Shown: positions 31,540 to 40,886, numbered from the stretch's first letter. The stretch: 64,000 bases of DNA from Paenibacillus phytohabitans (GCF_013141775.1 NZ_WHOB01000091.1:1-64000); one strand, 5' to 3'. The notes: generated from the letters alone by a model not told the origin. Made by a program: numbers and translations.

Positions 31540-31848
31540 TTAGTCTCCTTTCTCATTAGCACTTTTTCCAGCTGGTTCCCCATACTTCATCACTGCGAAC
31601 CGCAGCTTTCCGTTGGTTACCCGGCCGGTTTCTTCCAAACTATCTACAATCTCACTGCTGATGAAGGGTATGAGCTCCAAGTGCTGAATATTCTTCTTCT
31701 TTGGACTATCAAACTTGCGTTTGTCCCCGTCAGCAATATATACAAATCTGCTATCAACAACTGCGATAACAACGGCAGCCTCTCCGGCATCCTTGCCTTT
31801 GAGAATTCTCACGATTTGACCAATCTGCGGGCTGCTCCCAGTATTCAC
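31540..31848 (-). CDS. KOW-domain RNA-binding protein (L14e-like)
   Basis: 102 residues with a KOW motif (I-G-Q-I-V-R-I-L-K-G-K-D-A-G-E-A-A-V-V near 8-26), as in YbzG/L14e-like proteins that follow map in Bacillus. It probably binds rRNA, but the exact role is unknown. The GTG start follows AGGTGATC. Only 2 bp separate it from infA, so the two are coupled. Confidence 0.85.
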   Translation of the reverse strand: MNTGSSPQIGQIVRILKGKDAGEAAVVIAVVDSRFVYIADGDKRKFDSPKKKNIQHLELIPFISSEIVDSLEETGRVTNGKLRFAVMKYGEPAGKSANEKGD

Positions 31849-31859
31849 GTGAAGATCAC

Positions 31860-32612
31860 CTACGCATTCAGTTTTGTGAAAATCTCCATGCCGTCCGGTG
31901 TAACTGCTACTGTATGCTCAAAGTGAGCGCATAGTGAACCGTCTACCGTAACGACCGTCCAGTTATCTTCCAGCGTTCTGACATATCTGTCCCCGGCGTT
32001 AACCATCGGCTCAATCGCGAGTACCATACCCGGCTTCAGACGTGGTCCGCGGTCCGCTATGCCATAGTTCGGAATTTGCGGTTCTTCATGCAGTTCTGCC
32101 CCAATGCCATGACCAACATACTCGCGGACAACGGAGAAGCCGGCGTCCTCGATGTACTGCTGGATTGCATGGGAGATTGTAAACAAGCGCACATCCGGTT
32201 TGACTAACGCCAGTCCTGCGTACAAGGAGCCTTCCGTGACGTCCAGCAGACGCTGAGCCTCAACAGAAATGCTGCCCACCCCGTAGGTCCAGGCGGAATC
32301 ACCGTGATAACCGCGGTACTCTGCACCGATATCCAGCGTAACAATATCGCCTTCTACCAGTTTGCGTTTACCTGGAAATCCATGCACCAATTGTTCGTTG
32401 ACTGAAGCGCAAATGCTGGCAGGAAAACCGTTGTAACCTTTGAAAGACGGCACAGCACCTTGACTGCGGATGTATTGATCGGCGATTCTGTCGAGTTCTC
32501 CAGTTGTAATACCAGGCTCTATAGCCTCAGCAATACGACGGTGACTCTCGGCAACAATTCGTCCAGCTTCCCTCATAAAGGCAAGTTCCTGTTCGGATTT
32601 ACAAATGATCAT
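31860..32612 (-). CDS. map: Methionine aminopeptidase type I
   Basis: M24-family enzyme (about 250 aa) that removes the initiator Met after deformylation. The metal ligands are visible in D-I-G-A-E-Y, D-S-A, H-G-I-G, E-P-M and E-H-T. The start M-I-I-C-K-S is used; the site before it (GGGG) is weak, and translation may be coupled to adk, whose stop lies 4 bp upstream. An N-terminal SH3 or zinc extension is absent, so it is the short form. Confidence 0.93.
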   Translation of the reverse strand: MIICKSEQELAFMREAGRIVAESHRRIAEAIEPGITTGELDRIADQYIRSQGAVPSFKGYNGFPASICASVNEQLVHGFPGKRKLVEGDIVTLDIGAEYRGYHGDSAWTYGVGSISVEAQRLLDVTEGSLYAGLALVKPDVRLFTISHAIQQYIEDAGFSVVREYVGHGIGAELHEEPQIPNYGIADRGPRLKPGMVLAIEPMVNAGDRYVRTLEDNWTVVTVDGSLCAHFEHTVAVTPDGMEIFTKLNA

Positions 32613-32616
32613 TACA

Positions 32617-33261
32617 TTAACCCCGCAATAAAGACACGATTTCGGAAGAAACGACATTGATTTCGTTTTCTCCGTTTACCTGACGCAAAAGACCTTTATC
32701 GTCATAAAATGCAAGCAGCGGCGCTGTTTTGTTATCATACTCATCCAGACGCTTGCCTACACTCTCTTCGTTGTCATCCGGACGCTGATACAATTCACCG
32801 CCATCAATGTCGCAGATGCCATCTTGCTTCGGCGGGTTGAAAATTAAATGGTAGGATGTTCCGCAAGTGCTGCAGATCCGGCGTCCTGTAAGGCGCGCCA
32901 TCAGCAGTCCGCGGTCCACATTCAAGTTGATTACGTGATCTAGTGAAGTGCCGAGGCGGCTAAGGATTTCTCCCAGCGCTTCCGCTTGCGAAAGGGTTCT
33001 TGGAAAGCCATCCAATAAAAAACCTTTTTCGCAATCGGACTGCTGCAGCCGTTCTTCAACGATTCCAATAGTCACATCATCAGGTACAAGCAAGCCTTGT
33101 TCCGTGTAAGATTTAGCTTTCAGCCCGATTGGAGTTCCCTGCTTGATCGCCAAGCGGAAAGCATCTCCAGTCGAAATATGCGGAATACCAAGTTCCTTCA
33201 CTACTACAGCGGCTTGTGTTCCCTTGCCTGCCCCAGGAGGGCCCATGAATAAAATGTTCAC
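32617..33261 (-). CDS. adk: Adenylate kinase
   Basis: 214-residue kinase catalysing AMP + ATP = 2 ADP. The P-loop is G-P-P-G-A-G-K-G-T near 7-15, and D-G-F-P-R-T near 84-89. The lid has the zinc-type C-S-T-C-G and C-D-I-D pattern of Gram-positive enzymes, here with Asp as fourth ligand. A GTG start (V-N-I-L-F-M) has GGGGGGAGAAG upstream. It lies between secY and map. Confidence 0.95.
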   Translation of the reverse strand: MNILFMGPPGAGKGTQAAVVVKELGIPHISTGDAFRLAIKQGTPIGLKAKSYTEQGLLVPDDVTIGIVEERLQQSDCEKGFLLDGFPRTLSQAEALGEILSRLGTSLDHVINLNVDRGLLMARLTGRRICSTCGTSYHLIFNPPKQDGICDIDGGELYQRPDDNEESVGKRLDEYDNKTAPLLAFYDDKGLLRQVNGENEINVVSSEIVSLLRG

Positions 33262-33359
33262 GATTCTCTTCTCCCCCCAAAAGTTCGCCACCAAGCAAGA
33301 AACAGCACAATAGGTACCGGGAAGTTTAAAACCCTAGGTACTTCACCGGAACCTATCGC

Positions 33360-34658
33360 CTATTTATTGATGAAGCCTTTGTAATGGCGTTTGATCAATT
33401 GGCTCTCGATCTGCTTCATAGTATCCAATGCCACACCGATTACGATCAGGAGAGCAGTACCGCCGATCTGTACTTGCTTCGGCAGACCGGATAGTGAACC
33501 AAACAATACTGGCAGCACAGAAATGAGTGATAGGAACAACGCACCGGACATAGTCAGACGCGACATTACTCTAGTCAAATATTTCTCTGTAGCCTTGCCT
33601 GGACGAATCCCCGGAATGTATCCGCCATTCTTTTTCATATTATCAGCCATTTGCTGCGGATTCATCTGGACAAACGTATAGAAGAACGTAAATCCAATGA
33701 TCATGATTACATAAAGAACCATGCCGAGCGGCTTCGTATGATCCAGATTCTGCGAAACCCATTTGGCCCAAGCGAGATGTGGCCAGATACTTGCGATAAC
33801 GATCGGGAATTGAAGCAGTGAAACGGCGAAGATAACCGGAATTACACCAGCCGCATTAATTTTAAGCGGAATGTGCGTATTCTGTCCACCGTACATTTTG
33901 TTACCGACTACGCGTTTGGCATATTGTACAGGGATCTTACGGATACCTTGTTGAACAAAGATAACCCCGACAATAATCGCAACAACCACAATCAGTACAA
34001 TAACGACTTTAAGAATATTCAGGAACATCTGATCCGGCTGAATAAAGCTTGATTGAGCCGTAGTAGTGATATATCCCGGAAAGGCGGCGACGATTCCCGC
34101 AAAAATTAGGATGGAAATCCCGTTTCCTATACCCTTTTCAGTGATCTGCTCACCTAACCACATCAGGAACGATGTACCCGCCGTCAGTATGATCGCAATG
34201 AGCAGGTAATCCGCAAAGGTTGCATTTGGAATCATCTCAGTGCCATAAATCCGGTTAAACCCGATAGATGTGGCAAACGCTTGAATCAAACCTAGCACTA
34301 CAGTGCCGTAACGCGTAATTTGCGCCAGTTGTTTTTTCCCGTGCTCCCCTTGCTTAGCCCATTCGGCAAACTTAGGGATAACATCCATCGAGAGCAATTG
34401 CACTATGATGGATGCTGTAATGTACGGGTAAATACTGATCGCAAAAATCGAGAAGTTTTTGAGCGCTCCGCCCGAGAAGGTGTTCAAAAGACCCATCAAA
34501 GCGTCTCCGCCCTGATTTGTTGATTCCAGTACTTCTTTGTTCACACCGGGAACCGGTACAAACGAACCGATGCGGTAAATGATCAGAACGAACAGGGTGA
34601 ACAGGATCTTTTTGCGCAAATCTTCAACATGCCATATATTCTTAAGCGTCTTGAACAT
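33360..34658 (-). CDS. secY: Protein translocase subunit SecY
   Basis: 432-residue channel of the Sec translocon with ten membrane helices. L-L-N-T-F-S-G-G-A-L (plug region, about 57-66) and the cytoplasmic R-x-P-V-Q-Y-A-K-R loop (about 235-245) are typical. The start shares a base with the rplO stop (TAATG). Its position after rplO in the spc operon is universal. Confidence 0.97.
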   Translation of the reverse strand: MFKTLKNIWHVEDLRKKILFTLFVLIIYRIGSFVPVPGVNKEVLESTNQGGDALMGLLNTFSGGALKNFSIFAISIYPYITASIIVQLLSMDVIPKFAEWAKQGEHGKKQLAQITRYGTVVLGLIQAFATSIGFNRIYGTEMIPNATFADYLLIAIILTAGTSFLMWLGEQITEKGIGNGISILIFAGIVAAFPGYITTTAQSSFIQPDQMFLNILKVVIVLIVVVAIIVGVIFVQQGIRKIPVQYAKRVVGNKMYGGQNTHIPLKINAAGVIPVIFAVSLLQFPIVIASIWPHLAWAKWVSQNLDHTKPLGMVLYVIMIIGFTFFYTFVQMNPQQMADNMKKNGGYIPGIRPGKATEKYLTRVMSRLTMSGALFLSLISVLPVLFGSLSGLPKQVQIGGTALLIVIGVALDTMKQIESQLIKRHYKGFINK

Positions 34659-35098
34659 TAGATCACCTCGGTTTTACCGCCGGCAGCTTCGATTTTCTCT
34701 ACCGCAGATTGAGAGAACTTATTTGCTTGTACAGTCAATTTAACAGCCAGTTCGCCATTGCCGAGAATCTTAATGCCGCTCTTAGTGTTGCTGACAACAC
34801 CAGTTTCAAGCAACAGTTGTGGAGTCACTTCTGTTCCTTCAGCAAAGCTATTCAGATCTTCCAGGTTCACAATCGCGTACTCTTTACGGGTAGGATTGAT
34901 GAAACCACGTTTAGGCAGACGACGATAGAGTGGATTTTGTCCACCCTCGAAGCCTGGACGCACACCACCGCCGGAACGGGAGTTTTGACCTTTGTGACCG
35001 CGGCCCGAAGTTTTACCGTTCCCGCTACTTGGACCACGACCAACGCGGTTGCGTTCTTTGCGTGAACCAGGAGCTGGAGCAAGTTCATGTAACTTCAT
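34658..35098 (-). CDS. rplO: 50S ribosomal protein L15
   Basis: 146-residue L15, late assembly protein of the large subunit. M-K-L-H-E-L-A-P-A-P-G-S and G-R-G-P-S-S-G-N-G-K-T-S-G-R-G-H-K are typical. The ATG used has AAGGAGG 8 nt before it; the GTG three codons upstream overlaps that site. Confidence 0.96.
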   Translation of the reverse strand: MKLHELAPAPGSRKERNRVGRGPSSGNGKTSGRGHKGQNSRSGGGVRPGFEGGQNPLYRRLPKRGFINPTRKEYAIVNLEDLNSFAEGTEVTPQLLLETGVVSNTKSGIKILGNGELAVKLTVQANKFSQSAVEKIEAAGGKTEVI

Positions 35099-35138
35099 CG
35101 TTTGCACCTCCTTATGTTTGTTAATTTATGCGAGGCAA

Positions 35139-35324
35139 TTAGCCTTCAATTTCAGTAACGGATAGCAAGTGACTCACTTTGTTGATCATTCCGCGAATTG
35201 CAGGAGTATCGTTGTGAACCACGGACGAGTTGGTTTTGCGCAGGCCGAGCGTCTTAACAGTAACACGTTGTGTTTCTGGACGTCCGATCACACTGCGTAC
35301 GAGGGTAATTTGCAACTTTGCCAT
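35139..35324 (-). CDS. rpmD: 50S ribosomal protein L30
   Basis: 61-residue L30 (bacterial short form), with M-A-K-L-Q-I-T-L-V-R-S-V-I-G-R-P and T-V-K-T-L-G-L-R-K. It lies between rpsE and rplO in the spc operon. Confidence 0.96.
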   Translation of the reverse strand: MAKLQITLVRSVIGRPETQRVTVKTLGLRKTNSSVVHNDTPAIRGMINKVSHLLSVTEIEG

Positions 35325-35338
35325 TGACGTTCCCCTCC

Positions 35339-35836
35339 TTAACCGCGTAATTCTTCGACAGATTTGCCGCGAAGCTTCGCGACCTCTTCAATGCGTTTCA
35401 GACGGGAAAGTCCCTCTAAAGTAGCATTGACCATGTTCATGGAATTCGAAGAACCCAAAGATTTTGTCAAGATGTCGCCAACGCCTGCCAATTCAAGTAC
35501 CGCACGAACTGGACCACCAGCGATAACGCCGGTACCTTCGGATGCTGGTTTCAGCAGAACGCGTCCTGCGCCGAAATGCCCAGTAACCAAGTGAGGAATC
35601 GAAGTTCCTACGATTGGAATGTGGATCAGGTTTTTCTTGGCGTCTTCAATGCCTTTACGGATGGCATCCGGAACTTCGCCGGCTTTACCGATACCCGCAC
35701 CGACATAGCCGTTGCCGTCGCCCACAACAACAAGTGCGCTAAAGCTGAAACGGCGTCCGCCTTTTACAACTTTTGCAACACGGTTAATGTGCACAACTCT
35801 TTCTGTCAGTTCTAAACTGTTCGGATCTACACGCAA
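35339..35836 (-). CDS. rpsE: 30S ribosomal protein S5
   Basis: 165-residue S5, which affects decoding accuracy and spectinomycin sensitivity. The V-K-G-G-R-R-F-S-F loop and the G-D-G-N-G-Y-V-G-A-G-I-G-K-A segment are intact. The TTG start follows GGAGG at 8 nt. It overlaps no neighbour. Confidence 0.96.
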   Translation of the reverse strand: MRVDPNSLELTERVVHINRVAKVVKGGRRFSFSALVVVGDGNGYVGAGIGKAGEVPDAIRKGIEDAKKNLIHIPIVGTSIPHLVTGHFGAGRVLLKPASEGTGVIAGGPVRAVLELAGVGDILTKSLGSSNSMNMVNATLEGLSRLKRIEEVAKLRGKSVEELRG

Positions 35837-35863
35837 GTCGTTAACCTCCTTTTAAGAAATATT

Positions 35864-36232
35864 CTAGAATTCAAGACCAGCTTCGCGTGCTGCGTTAGCC
35901 AAAGCCTGAATCCGTCCATGGTACAAGTATCCACCGCGGTCAAATACAACCACTGCATAACCTTTTTCTTTAGCGCGCTCAGCGATCAATTGACCCACTT
36001 TGCCTGCAGCTTCAACGCTGCCGCCATTTCCGATTGTAGCACTCAATTCTTTATCCAGTGTGGAGGCAGCTACGATAGTAACGCCTGTCACGTCATCGAT
36101 CAATTGAGCGTAGATGTGTTTCGAAGAACGGAATACGTTCAAACGTGGACGCTCAGTAGTCCCCTGGATCTTCTTACGAACACGCAGGTGTCTTTTGAGA
36201 CGAGCCTTGTTTTTATCCTCTTTTGTAATCAT
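35864..36232 (-). CDS. rplR: 50S ribosomal protein L18
   Basis: 122-residue L18, which binds 5S rRNA in the central protuberance. R-L-N-V-F-R-S-S-K-H-I-Y-A-Q and Y-H-G-R-I-Q-A-L-A-N-A-A-R-E-A-G-L-E-F are conserved. It lies between rplF and rpsE. Confidence 0.96.
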   Translation of the reverse strand: MITKEDKNKARLKRHLRVRKKIQGTTERPRLNVFRSSKHIYAQLIDDVTGVTIVAASTLDKELSATIGNGGSVEAAGKVGQLIAERAKEKGYAVVVFDRGGYLYHGRIQALANAAREAGLEF

Positions 36233-36316
36233 GACTTCCCTTTCACTCCCTTCAGTTTGCCGTAAACAGCTTCACTTTAAGATGCACGGGGTATCTTACA
36301 ATTAAGGTAGAGCTGG

Positions 36317-36859
36317 TTATTTCTTCTTACCAGCTTTACCTTCCTTGCGGATGATACGCTCGCCTTCATATTTGATACCTTTACCTTTGTACGGCTCTGG
36401 TTCACGTACGGAACGGATTTTGGCAGCATAAGCGCCTACGCGTTCTTTATCGATACCTCTAACGATGATCTTCGTGTTCGCAGGAACATCGAACTCGATT
36501 CCTGCTTCCGGTGTAATTTCAACCGGGTGGGAGTAACCAACGTTCAGTACGATTTTATCTCCGGATTTGCTTGCACGATATCCGACCCCAACCAGCTCCA
36601 GAGATTTCGAGAAACCTTCAGTCACACCACTCACCATGTTGTTGACAACGGAGCGGGTTGTGCCGTGAAGTGAACGATGCAATTTGTTGTCCGACGGGCG
36701 AACAACAGTGATTTCGTTATTTTCAACTGTAATCTTCATGTCTTTATGAAGCTCACGAGTCAAAGTGCCTTTAGGACCTTTTACTGTAATAACGGCGTTG
36801 TCCAAAGTGACATCTACACCGCTAGGTACTGCGATTGGTTTGCGACCAATACGAGACAT
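36317..36859 (-). CDS. rplF: 50S ribosomal protein L6
   Basis: 180-residue L6 near the sarcin-ricin loop. M-S-R-I-G-R-K-P-I and the C-terminal K-G-K-G-I-K-Y are typical. The ATG is preferred because AAGGAGG lies at normal distance; the GTG upstream is part of the site. Confidence 0.96.
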   Translation of the reverse strand: MSRIGRKPIAVPSGVDVTLDNAVITVKGPKGTLTRELHKDMKITVENNEITVVRPSDNKLHRSLHGTTRSVVNNMVSGVTEGFSKSLELVGVGYRASKSGDKIVLNVGYSHPVEITPEAGIEFDVPANTKIIVRGIDKERVGAYAAKIRSVREPEPYKGKGIKYEGERIIRKEGKAGKKK

Positions 36860-36889
36860 GTGTTGCACCTCCTTATCTTGTGACGTTTA

Positions 36890-37288
36890 TTACCAAATGT
36901 AGCAGACAACTTCTCCGCCGGATTTTGATTGACGAGCTTCTTTGTCGGTCATAACTCCCTTAGATGTGGAGATAATCGCGATTCCCAGACCACCGAGTAC
37001 ACGAGGCACTTCATTGCTCTTCGTGTAAACGCGAAGACCTGGTTTACTGATTCTTTTCAGACCAGAGATAACGCGTTCCTGGTTCGGGCCGTATTTCAAG
37101 AAAATACGGATAATCCCTTGTTTGCTATCTTCAACGAATTCAGCATCACGGATGAAACCTTCACGTTTCAAGATGTCCGCGATTTGTTTCTTCATAGTAG
37201 AAGCAGGCATTTCTACTGTCTCGTGACGCACAGTGTTGGCGTTACGAATACGAGTAAGCATATCTGCAATAGGATCAGACATAGTCAT
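36890..37288 (-). CDS. rpsH: 30S ribosomal protein S8
   Basis: 132-residue S8, which nucleates the 16S central domain and in enteric bacteria represses the spc operon. D-P-I-A-D-M-L-T-R-I-R-N-A and T-S-K-G-V-M-T-D-K-E-A are typical. It lies 31 bp before rplF. Confidence 0.97.
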   Translation of the reverse strand: MTMSDPIADMLTRIRNANTVRHETVEMPASTMKKQIADILKREGFIRDAEFVEDSKQGIIRIFLKYGPNQERVISGLKRISKPGLRVYTKSNEVPRVLGGLGIAIISTSKGVMTDKEARQSKSGGEVVCYIW

Positions 37289-37320
37289 GTGTGTAAACCT
37301 CCTTCCCGTTTATAAACTTC

Positions 37321-37506
37321 TTACCAACTTGCTTTTTTCACGCCAGGAATCTGGCCTTTATAAGCTAATTCACGGAAACAAATTCTGCAAATTTTGAACT
37401 TTTGCAATACCGAATGTGGACGACCGCAACGCTCGCAACGTGTATATGCACGTACTTTGAACTTAGGCTCGCGTTGTTGTTTAACTTTCATTGAAGTCTT
37501 TGCCAC
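37321..37506 (-). CDS. rpsN: 30S ribosomal protein S14 (zinc form, type Z)
   Basis: 61 residues with Cys24, Cys27, Cys40 and Cys43 as a zinc ribbon, so this is the short C+ form. A zinc-free paralogue (as in B. subtilis yhzA) is not in the window. It lies between rplE and rpsH. Confidence 0.97.
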   Translation of the reverse strand: MAKTSMKVKQQREPKFKVRAYTRCERCGRPHSVLQKFKICRICFRELAYKGQIPGVKKASW

Positions 37507-37550
37507 TTAGACTGACACCTCCTAAACATTTTCGGAGAAATGGATGATTC

Positions 37551-38093
37551 TTATTTTGTGAAAGGCATTCCCAGCTGATTCAGCAGCTCACGGGATTCCT
37601 CGTCCGTCTTTGCAGTCGTTACAATAACGATGTCCATACCGCGGACTTTATCCACTTTGTCATATTCGATTTCCGGGAAGATCAATTGCTCTTTAAGACC
37701 CAGTGTGTAGTTACCACGGCCATCAAAGGCTTTATTGGAAATACCACGGAAGTCACGTACGCGTGGAAGCGTTACGTTGATCAATTTATCCAGGAAGTAA
37801 TACATACGCTCGCCGCGCAGTGTTACTTTAACCCCGATCGGCATATTTTCGCGCAGTTTGAAACCGGCGATGGATTTCTTTGCTTTAGTAATAACTGGCT
37901 TTTGACCAGTGATCAATTGCATATCATTTACTGCAGCATCAAGTACTTTGGAGTTTTGAACAGCGTCACCCACACCCATGTTGATGACGATCTTCTCGAT
38001 CTTAGGCACTTGCATAACAGTAGTATAGTTAAACTTCTGCATCAGAGCAGGTGTAATTTCATTCAGAAAACGTTCTTTCATTCTTGCTGCCAT
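37551..38093 (-). CDS. rplE: 50S ribosomal protein L5
   Basis: 180-residue L5, which binds 5S rRNA and bridges the subunits at the P-site. V-I-N-M-G-V-G-D-A-V and G-M-D-I-V-I-V-T-T-A are family features. GGAGG precedes the ATG. It follows rplX in the spc operon. Confidence 0.97.
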   Translation of the reverse strand: MAARMKERFLNEITPALMQKFNYTTVMQVPKIEKIVINMGVGDAVQNSKVLDAAVNDMQLITGQKPVITKAKKSIAGFKLRENMPIGVKVTLRGERMYYFLDKLINVTLPRVRDFRGISNKAFDGRGNYTLGLKEQLIFPEIEYDKVDKVRGMDIVIVTTAKTDEESRELLNQLGMPFTK

Positions 38094-38123
38094 GAAGATT
38101 TACCTCCTTTCTTTAGGACTGTA

Positions 38124-38477
38124 TTAGTCGATAATCTCTCCGGATCGTTTTGCTACCCGAACCTTCTTACCGTTATCGAGCACTTTGTAGCCAATACGTG
38201 TTACTTTACCGCTCTTCGGATCGATGTGCATTACGTTGGACACATGAATCGAAGCTTCTTGCTCGATGATTCCACCCTGTGGATTCAACTGGTTCGGCTT
38301 CTGGTGTTTTTTCACCATGTTCACGCCTTCTACCAGGACGCGGTTTTCACGAGGATAAGCAGCGATGACACGGCCTTTTTTACCTTTGTCTTTCCCGCTG
38401 ATCACAAGTACCACATCATCTTTCTTCACGTGCAGTTTATTGTTATGGGATTCCAGAACTTTTTTCACTCTAGGCAT
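38124..38477 (-). CDS. rplX: 50S ribosomal protein L24
   Basis: 117-residue L24, an assembly initiator at the tunnel exit, with a KOW motif (D-V-V-L-V-I-S-G-K-D-K-G-K-K-G). AGGAGG precedes the ATG. It lies between rplN and rplE. Confidence 0.96.
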   Translation of the reverse strand: MPRVKKVLESHNNKLHVKKDDVVLVISGKDKGKKGRVIAAYPRENRVLVEGVNMVKKHQKPNQLNPQGGIIEQEASIHVSNVMHIDPKSGKVTRIGYKVLDNGKKVRVAKRSGEIID

Positions 38478-38533
38478 TTATTACACCTCCTATAACTGAC
38501 CTTTTCAATTAAAACCGAGACCGGCTCGATTTA

Positions 38534-38902
38534 TTAGATTACTTCCGGTGCCAAGGAAACGATCTTCATGTAGTCCTTGTCGCGAAGTTCGCGAGCAACT
38601 GGTCCGAAGATACGTGTTCCGCGCGGGCTTCTGTCGTCTTTTACAACAACAGCTGCGTTTTCGTCGAATGCGATGTAAGATCCATCTTTACGGCGTACAG
38701 AACGTTTCGTACGAACAACTACCGCCTTAACAACATCACCCTTTTTGACAACGCCGCCTGGTGTTGCTTGTTTAACGGAACAAACGATCAAATCGCCGAT
38801 TGCTGCTGTACGGCGTCCAGTACCACCTAGTACGCGGATACACATCAGTTCCTTCGCACCAGAGTTGTCAGCCACATGCAAACGTGTAAATGGTTGAATC
38901 AT
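38534..38902 (-). CDS. rplN: 50S ribosomal protein L14
   Basis: 122-residue L14, which contacts h14 of the small subunit. M-I-Q-P-F-T-R-L-H-V-A-D-N-S-G-A-K and S-P-R-G-T-R-I-F-G-P-V-A-R-E-L are conserved. Confidence 0.97.
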   Translation of the reverse strand: MIQPFTRLHVADNSGAKELMCIRVLGGTGRRTAAIGDLIVCSVKQATPGGVVKKGDVVKAVVVRTKRSVRRKDGSYIAFDENAAVVVKDDRSPRGTRIFGPVARELRDKDYMKIVSLAPEVI

Positions 38903-38940
38903 TATTAATTTCCTCCTTCCGGAAAGGGTTCAGCTTCGTA

Positions 38941-39207
38941 TTAGATGATTACCGCTTTTTCTACCACTTCAACCAGTCTCCACCGTTTGTCTTTGGACAA
39001 TGGACGAGTTTCCATGACTTTCACGACATCACCAATTTTAGCTACATTCTCTTCATCATGTGCCTTGAATTTCTTCGTGGACTTGATGCGTTTGTGATAC
39101 AGATTGTGCTTTTTATAGGTTTCAACAGCAATTACGATGGTTTTATCCATTTTATCACTGACTACTTTACCGGTCAGCACTTTACGTGCATTACGTTCTT
39201 CGCTCAT
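38941..39207 (-). CDS. rpsQ: 30S ribosomal protein S17
   Basis: 88-residue S17, a primary 16S 5'-domain binder. R-K-V-L-T-G-K-V-V-S-D-K-M-D-K-T and the C-terminal R-P-L-S-K-D-K-R-W are typical. It lies between rpmC and rplN. Confidence 0.97.
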   Translation of the reverse strand: MSEERNARKVLTGKVVSDKMDKTIVIAVETYKKHNLYHKRIKSTKKFKAHDEENVAKIGDVVKVMETRPLSKDKRWRLVEVVEKAVII

Positions 39208-39250
39208 AGTTAGCCTCCTTCCTGATTACGGATTAAGAATCCGCGGTCAC

Positions 39251-39448
39251 TTAACTGATCCCAAGTACTCTTTGATGGATAACGGTTTTAGCACGAGCTA
39301 TTTCCTTGCGCACGTCACGAATCCGAGTCGGGTTATCCAGTTGGCCAGTTGCCAATTGAAAACGGAGATTGAAAAGTTCCTCTTTGAATCCAGCGATCTT
39401 TTGTTCAATCTCGGCAGTGGTTAAGTTGCGAAGTTCATTAGCTTTCAT
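39251..39448 (-). CDS. rpmC: 50S ribosomal protein L29
   Basis: 65-residue L29 near the tunnel exit, where chaperones dock. M-K-A-N-E-L-R-N-L-T is the normal start. It overlaps rplP by 11 bp, and the ribosome site is within rplP, so translation is coupled. Confidence 0.95.
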   Translation of the reverse strand: MKANELRNLTTAEIEQKIAGFKEELFNLRFQLATGQLDNPTRIRDVRKEIARAKTVIHQRVLGIS

Positions 39449-39872
39449 TTGCTTCACCACCCAATTCTTCACGTTTCACAAACTTAGTCTTTACAGGCAG
39501 CTTGTGAGCGGCAAGACGCATCGCTTCACGAGCGATTTCTTCCGACACGCCTCCGAGTTCGAACATAATCTTGCCCGGTTTAACTACGGCTACCCACTTC
39601 TCAACGTTACCTTTACCACTACCCATACGAACCTCGAGAGGCTTCTGAGTAATAGGCTTATCTGGGAAAATCTTGATCCATACCTGACCGCCACGTTTGA
39701 TGTAACGTGTCATTGCGATACGGGCAGCTTCGATCTGACGGTTAGTGATCCACGATGGTTCCAGAGCCTGCAAACCATATTCGCCGAAGTTCAATTCTGT
39801 ACCGCCTTTTGCCATACCCTTCATGTGACCGCGTTGTTGCTTGCGGTGTTTAACGCGTTTTGGTACCAACAT
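39438..39872 (-). CDS. rplP: 50S ribosomal protein L16
   Basis: 144-residue L16, which organises the A-site tRNA path near the peptidyl transferase centre. M-L-V-P-K-R-V-K-H-R-K-Q-Q-R-G and I-K-R-G-G-Q-V-W-I-K-I-F-P are conserved. Confidence 0.97.
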   Translation of the reverse strand: MLVPKRVKHRKQQRGHMKGMAKGGTELNFGEYGLQALEPSWITNRQIEAARIAMTRYIKRGGQVWIKIFPDKPITQKPLEVRMGSGKGNVEKWVAVVKPGKIMFELGGVSEEIAREAMRLAAHKLPVKTKFVKREELGGEANES

Positions 39873-39874
39873 GA

Positions 39875-40540
39875 TTAGTTGCCTCCTTCCTGAGCAGCTT
39901 GTTTCTTAGCTGGGGGAAGAACTTCTCCACGGTAGATCCATACTTTTACGCCGATCAGGCCGTAAGTTGTATGTGCTTCAGCTGTTCCGTAATCGATATC
40001 AGCACGAAGCGTATGAAGTGGAACTGTTCCTTCGCTATAACCTTCTGAACGGGCAATCTCAGCGCCGCCAAGACGTCCGCCTACTTGAGTTTTAATTCCC
40101 TTTGCGCCTGAACGCATAGTTCTCTGAATAGCTTGTTTCAGTGCACGACGGAACGATACGCGACGTTCCAATTGTTGTGCAATGCTTTCTGCAACCAGAA
40201 TTGCATCCAGTTCAGGGTGTTTAATTTCATTGATGTTGATGTGTACTTTTTTGCCACCGGCGATAGTTGTAACTGCGCTGCGAAGTACTTCTACTTCTGC
40301 TCCGCCTTTACCAATTACCATACCAGGTTTAGCAGTGTGAATTGTAACGTTCACGCGGCTTGCCGCTCTTTCGATTTCAATGCGGGAAACAGCGGAATCC
40401 TTCAACTTGCCTTTAAGGTATTCCCGGATTTTGACGTCTTCCATTAAAAGAGTACCGAAATCTTTGCCTGCATACCATTTAGATTCCCAATCGCGAATAA
40501 TACCGACTCGGAGTCCGACTGGATTTACCTTTTGACCCAC
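39875..40540 (-). CDS. rpsC: 30S ribosomal protein S3
   Basis: 221-residue S3 at the mRNA entry channel. A KH domain is visible (G-M-V-I-G-K-G-G-A-E-V near 80-90) and M-G-Q-K-V-N-P-V-G-L-R starts the protein. Only 2 bp separate it from rplP. Confidence 0.97.
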   Translation of the reverse strand: MGQKVNPVGLRVGIIRDWESKWYAGKDFGTLLMEDVKIREYLKGKLKDSAVSRIEIERAASRVNVTIHTAKPGMVIGKGGAEVEVLRSAVTTIAGGKKVHININEIKHPELDAILVAESIAQQLERRVSFRRALKQAIQRTMRSGAKGIKTQVGGRLGGAEIARSEGYSEGTVPLHTLRADIDYGTAEAHTTYGLIGVKVWIYRGEVLPPAKKQAAQEGGN

Positions 40541-40553
40541 GTGTTATCCCTCC

Positions 40554-40886
40554 TTATTTCTCAGATACCACCAAAGTAATGTGGCTGGTACGTTTGTTAA
40601 TCCGGCTTGCGCGGCCCATGGCGCGCGGACGGAAACGTTTCATAGTTGGACCCTGGTTAACGAAAACTTCGCTTACGAACAAGCTGTTCACGTCCAAAGA
40701 GTAGTTATGCTCAGCGTTCGCAATCGCCGAGTTCAGTAGCTTCTCAACAACCGGAGAAGCGGATTTCGGAGTGTGGCGAAGAATTGCAATTGCTTCCCCC
40801 ACTTGCTTGCCGCGAATCAAGTCAACAACCAGTTTCGCTTTACGAGCGGAAATCCGCACCGATCTTGCATGTGCTTTTGCTTCCAT
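40554..40886 (-). CDS. rplV: 50S ribosomal protein L22
   Basis: 110-residue L22, whose hairpin lines the exit tunnel near the macrolide site. M-E-A-K-A-H-A-R-S-V-R-I and the basic loop K-R-F-R-P-R-A-M-G-R-A are intact. The ATG used has GAGGAGGG upstream; the frame extends six codons further without a site. Confidence 0.96.
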   Translation of the reverse strand: MEAKAHARSVRISARKAKLVVDLIRGKQVGEAIAILRHTPKSASPVVEKLLNSAIANAEHNYSLDVNSLFVSEVFVNQGPTMKRFRPRAMGRASRINKRTSHITLVVSEK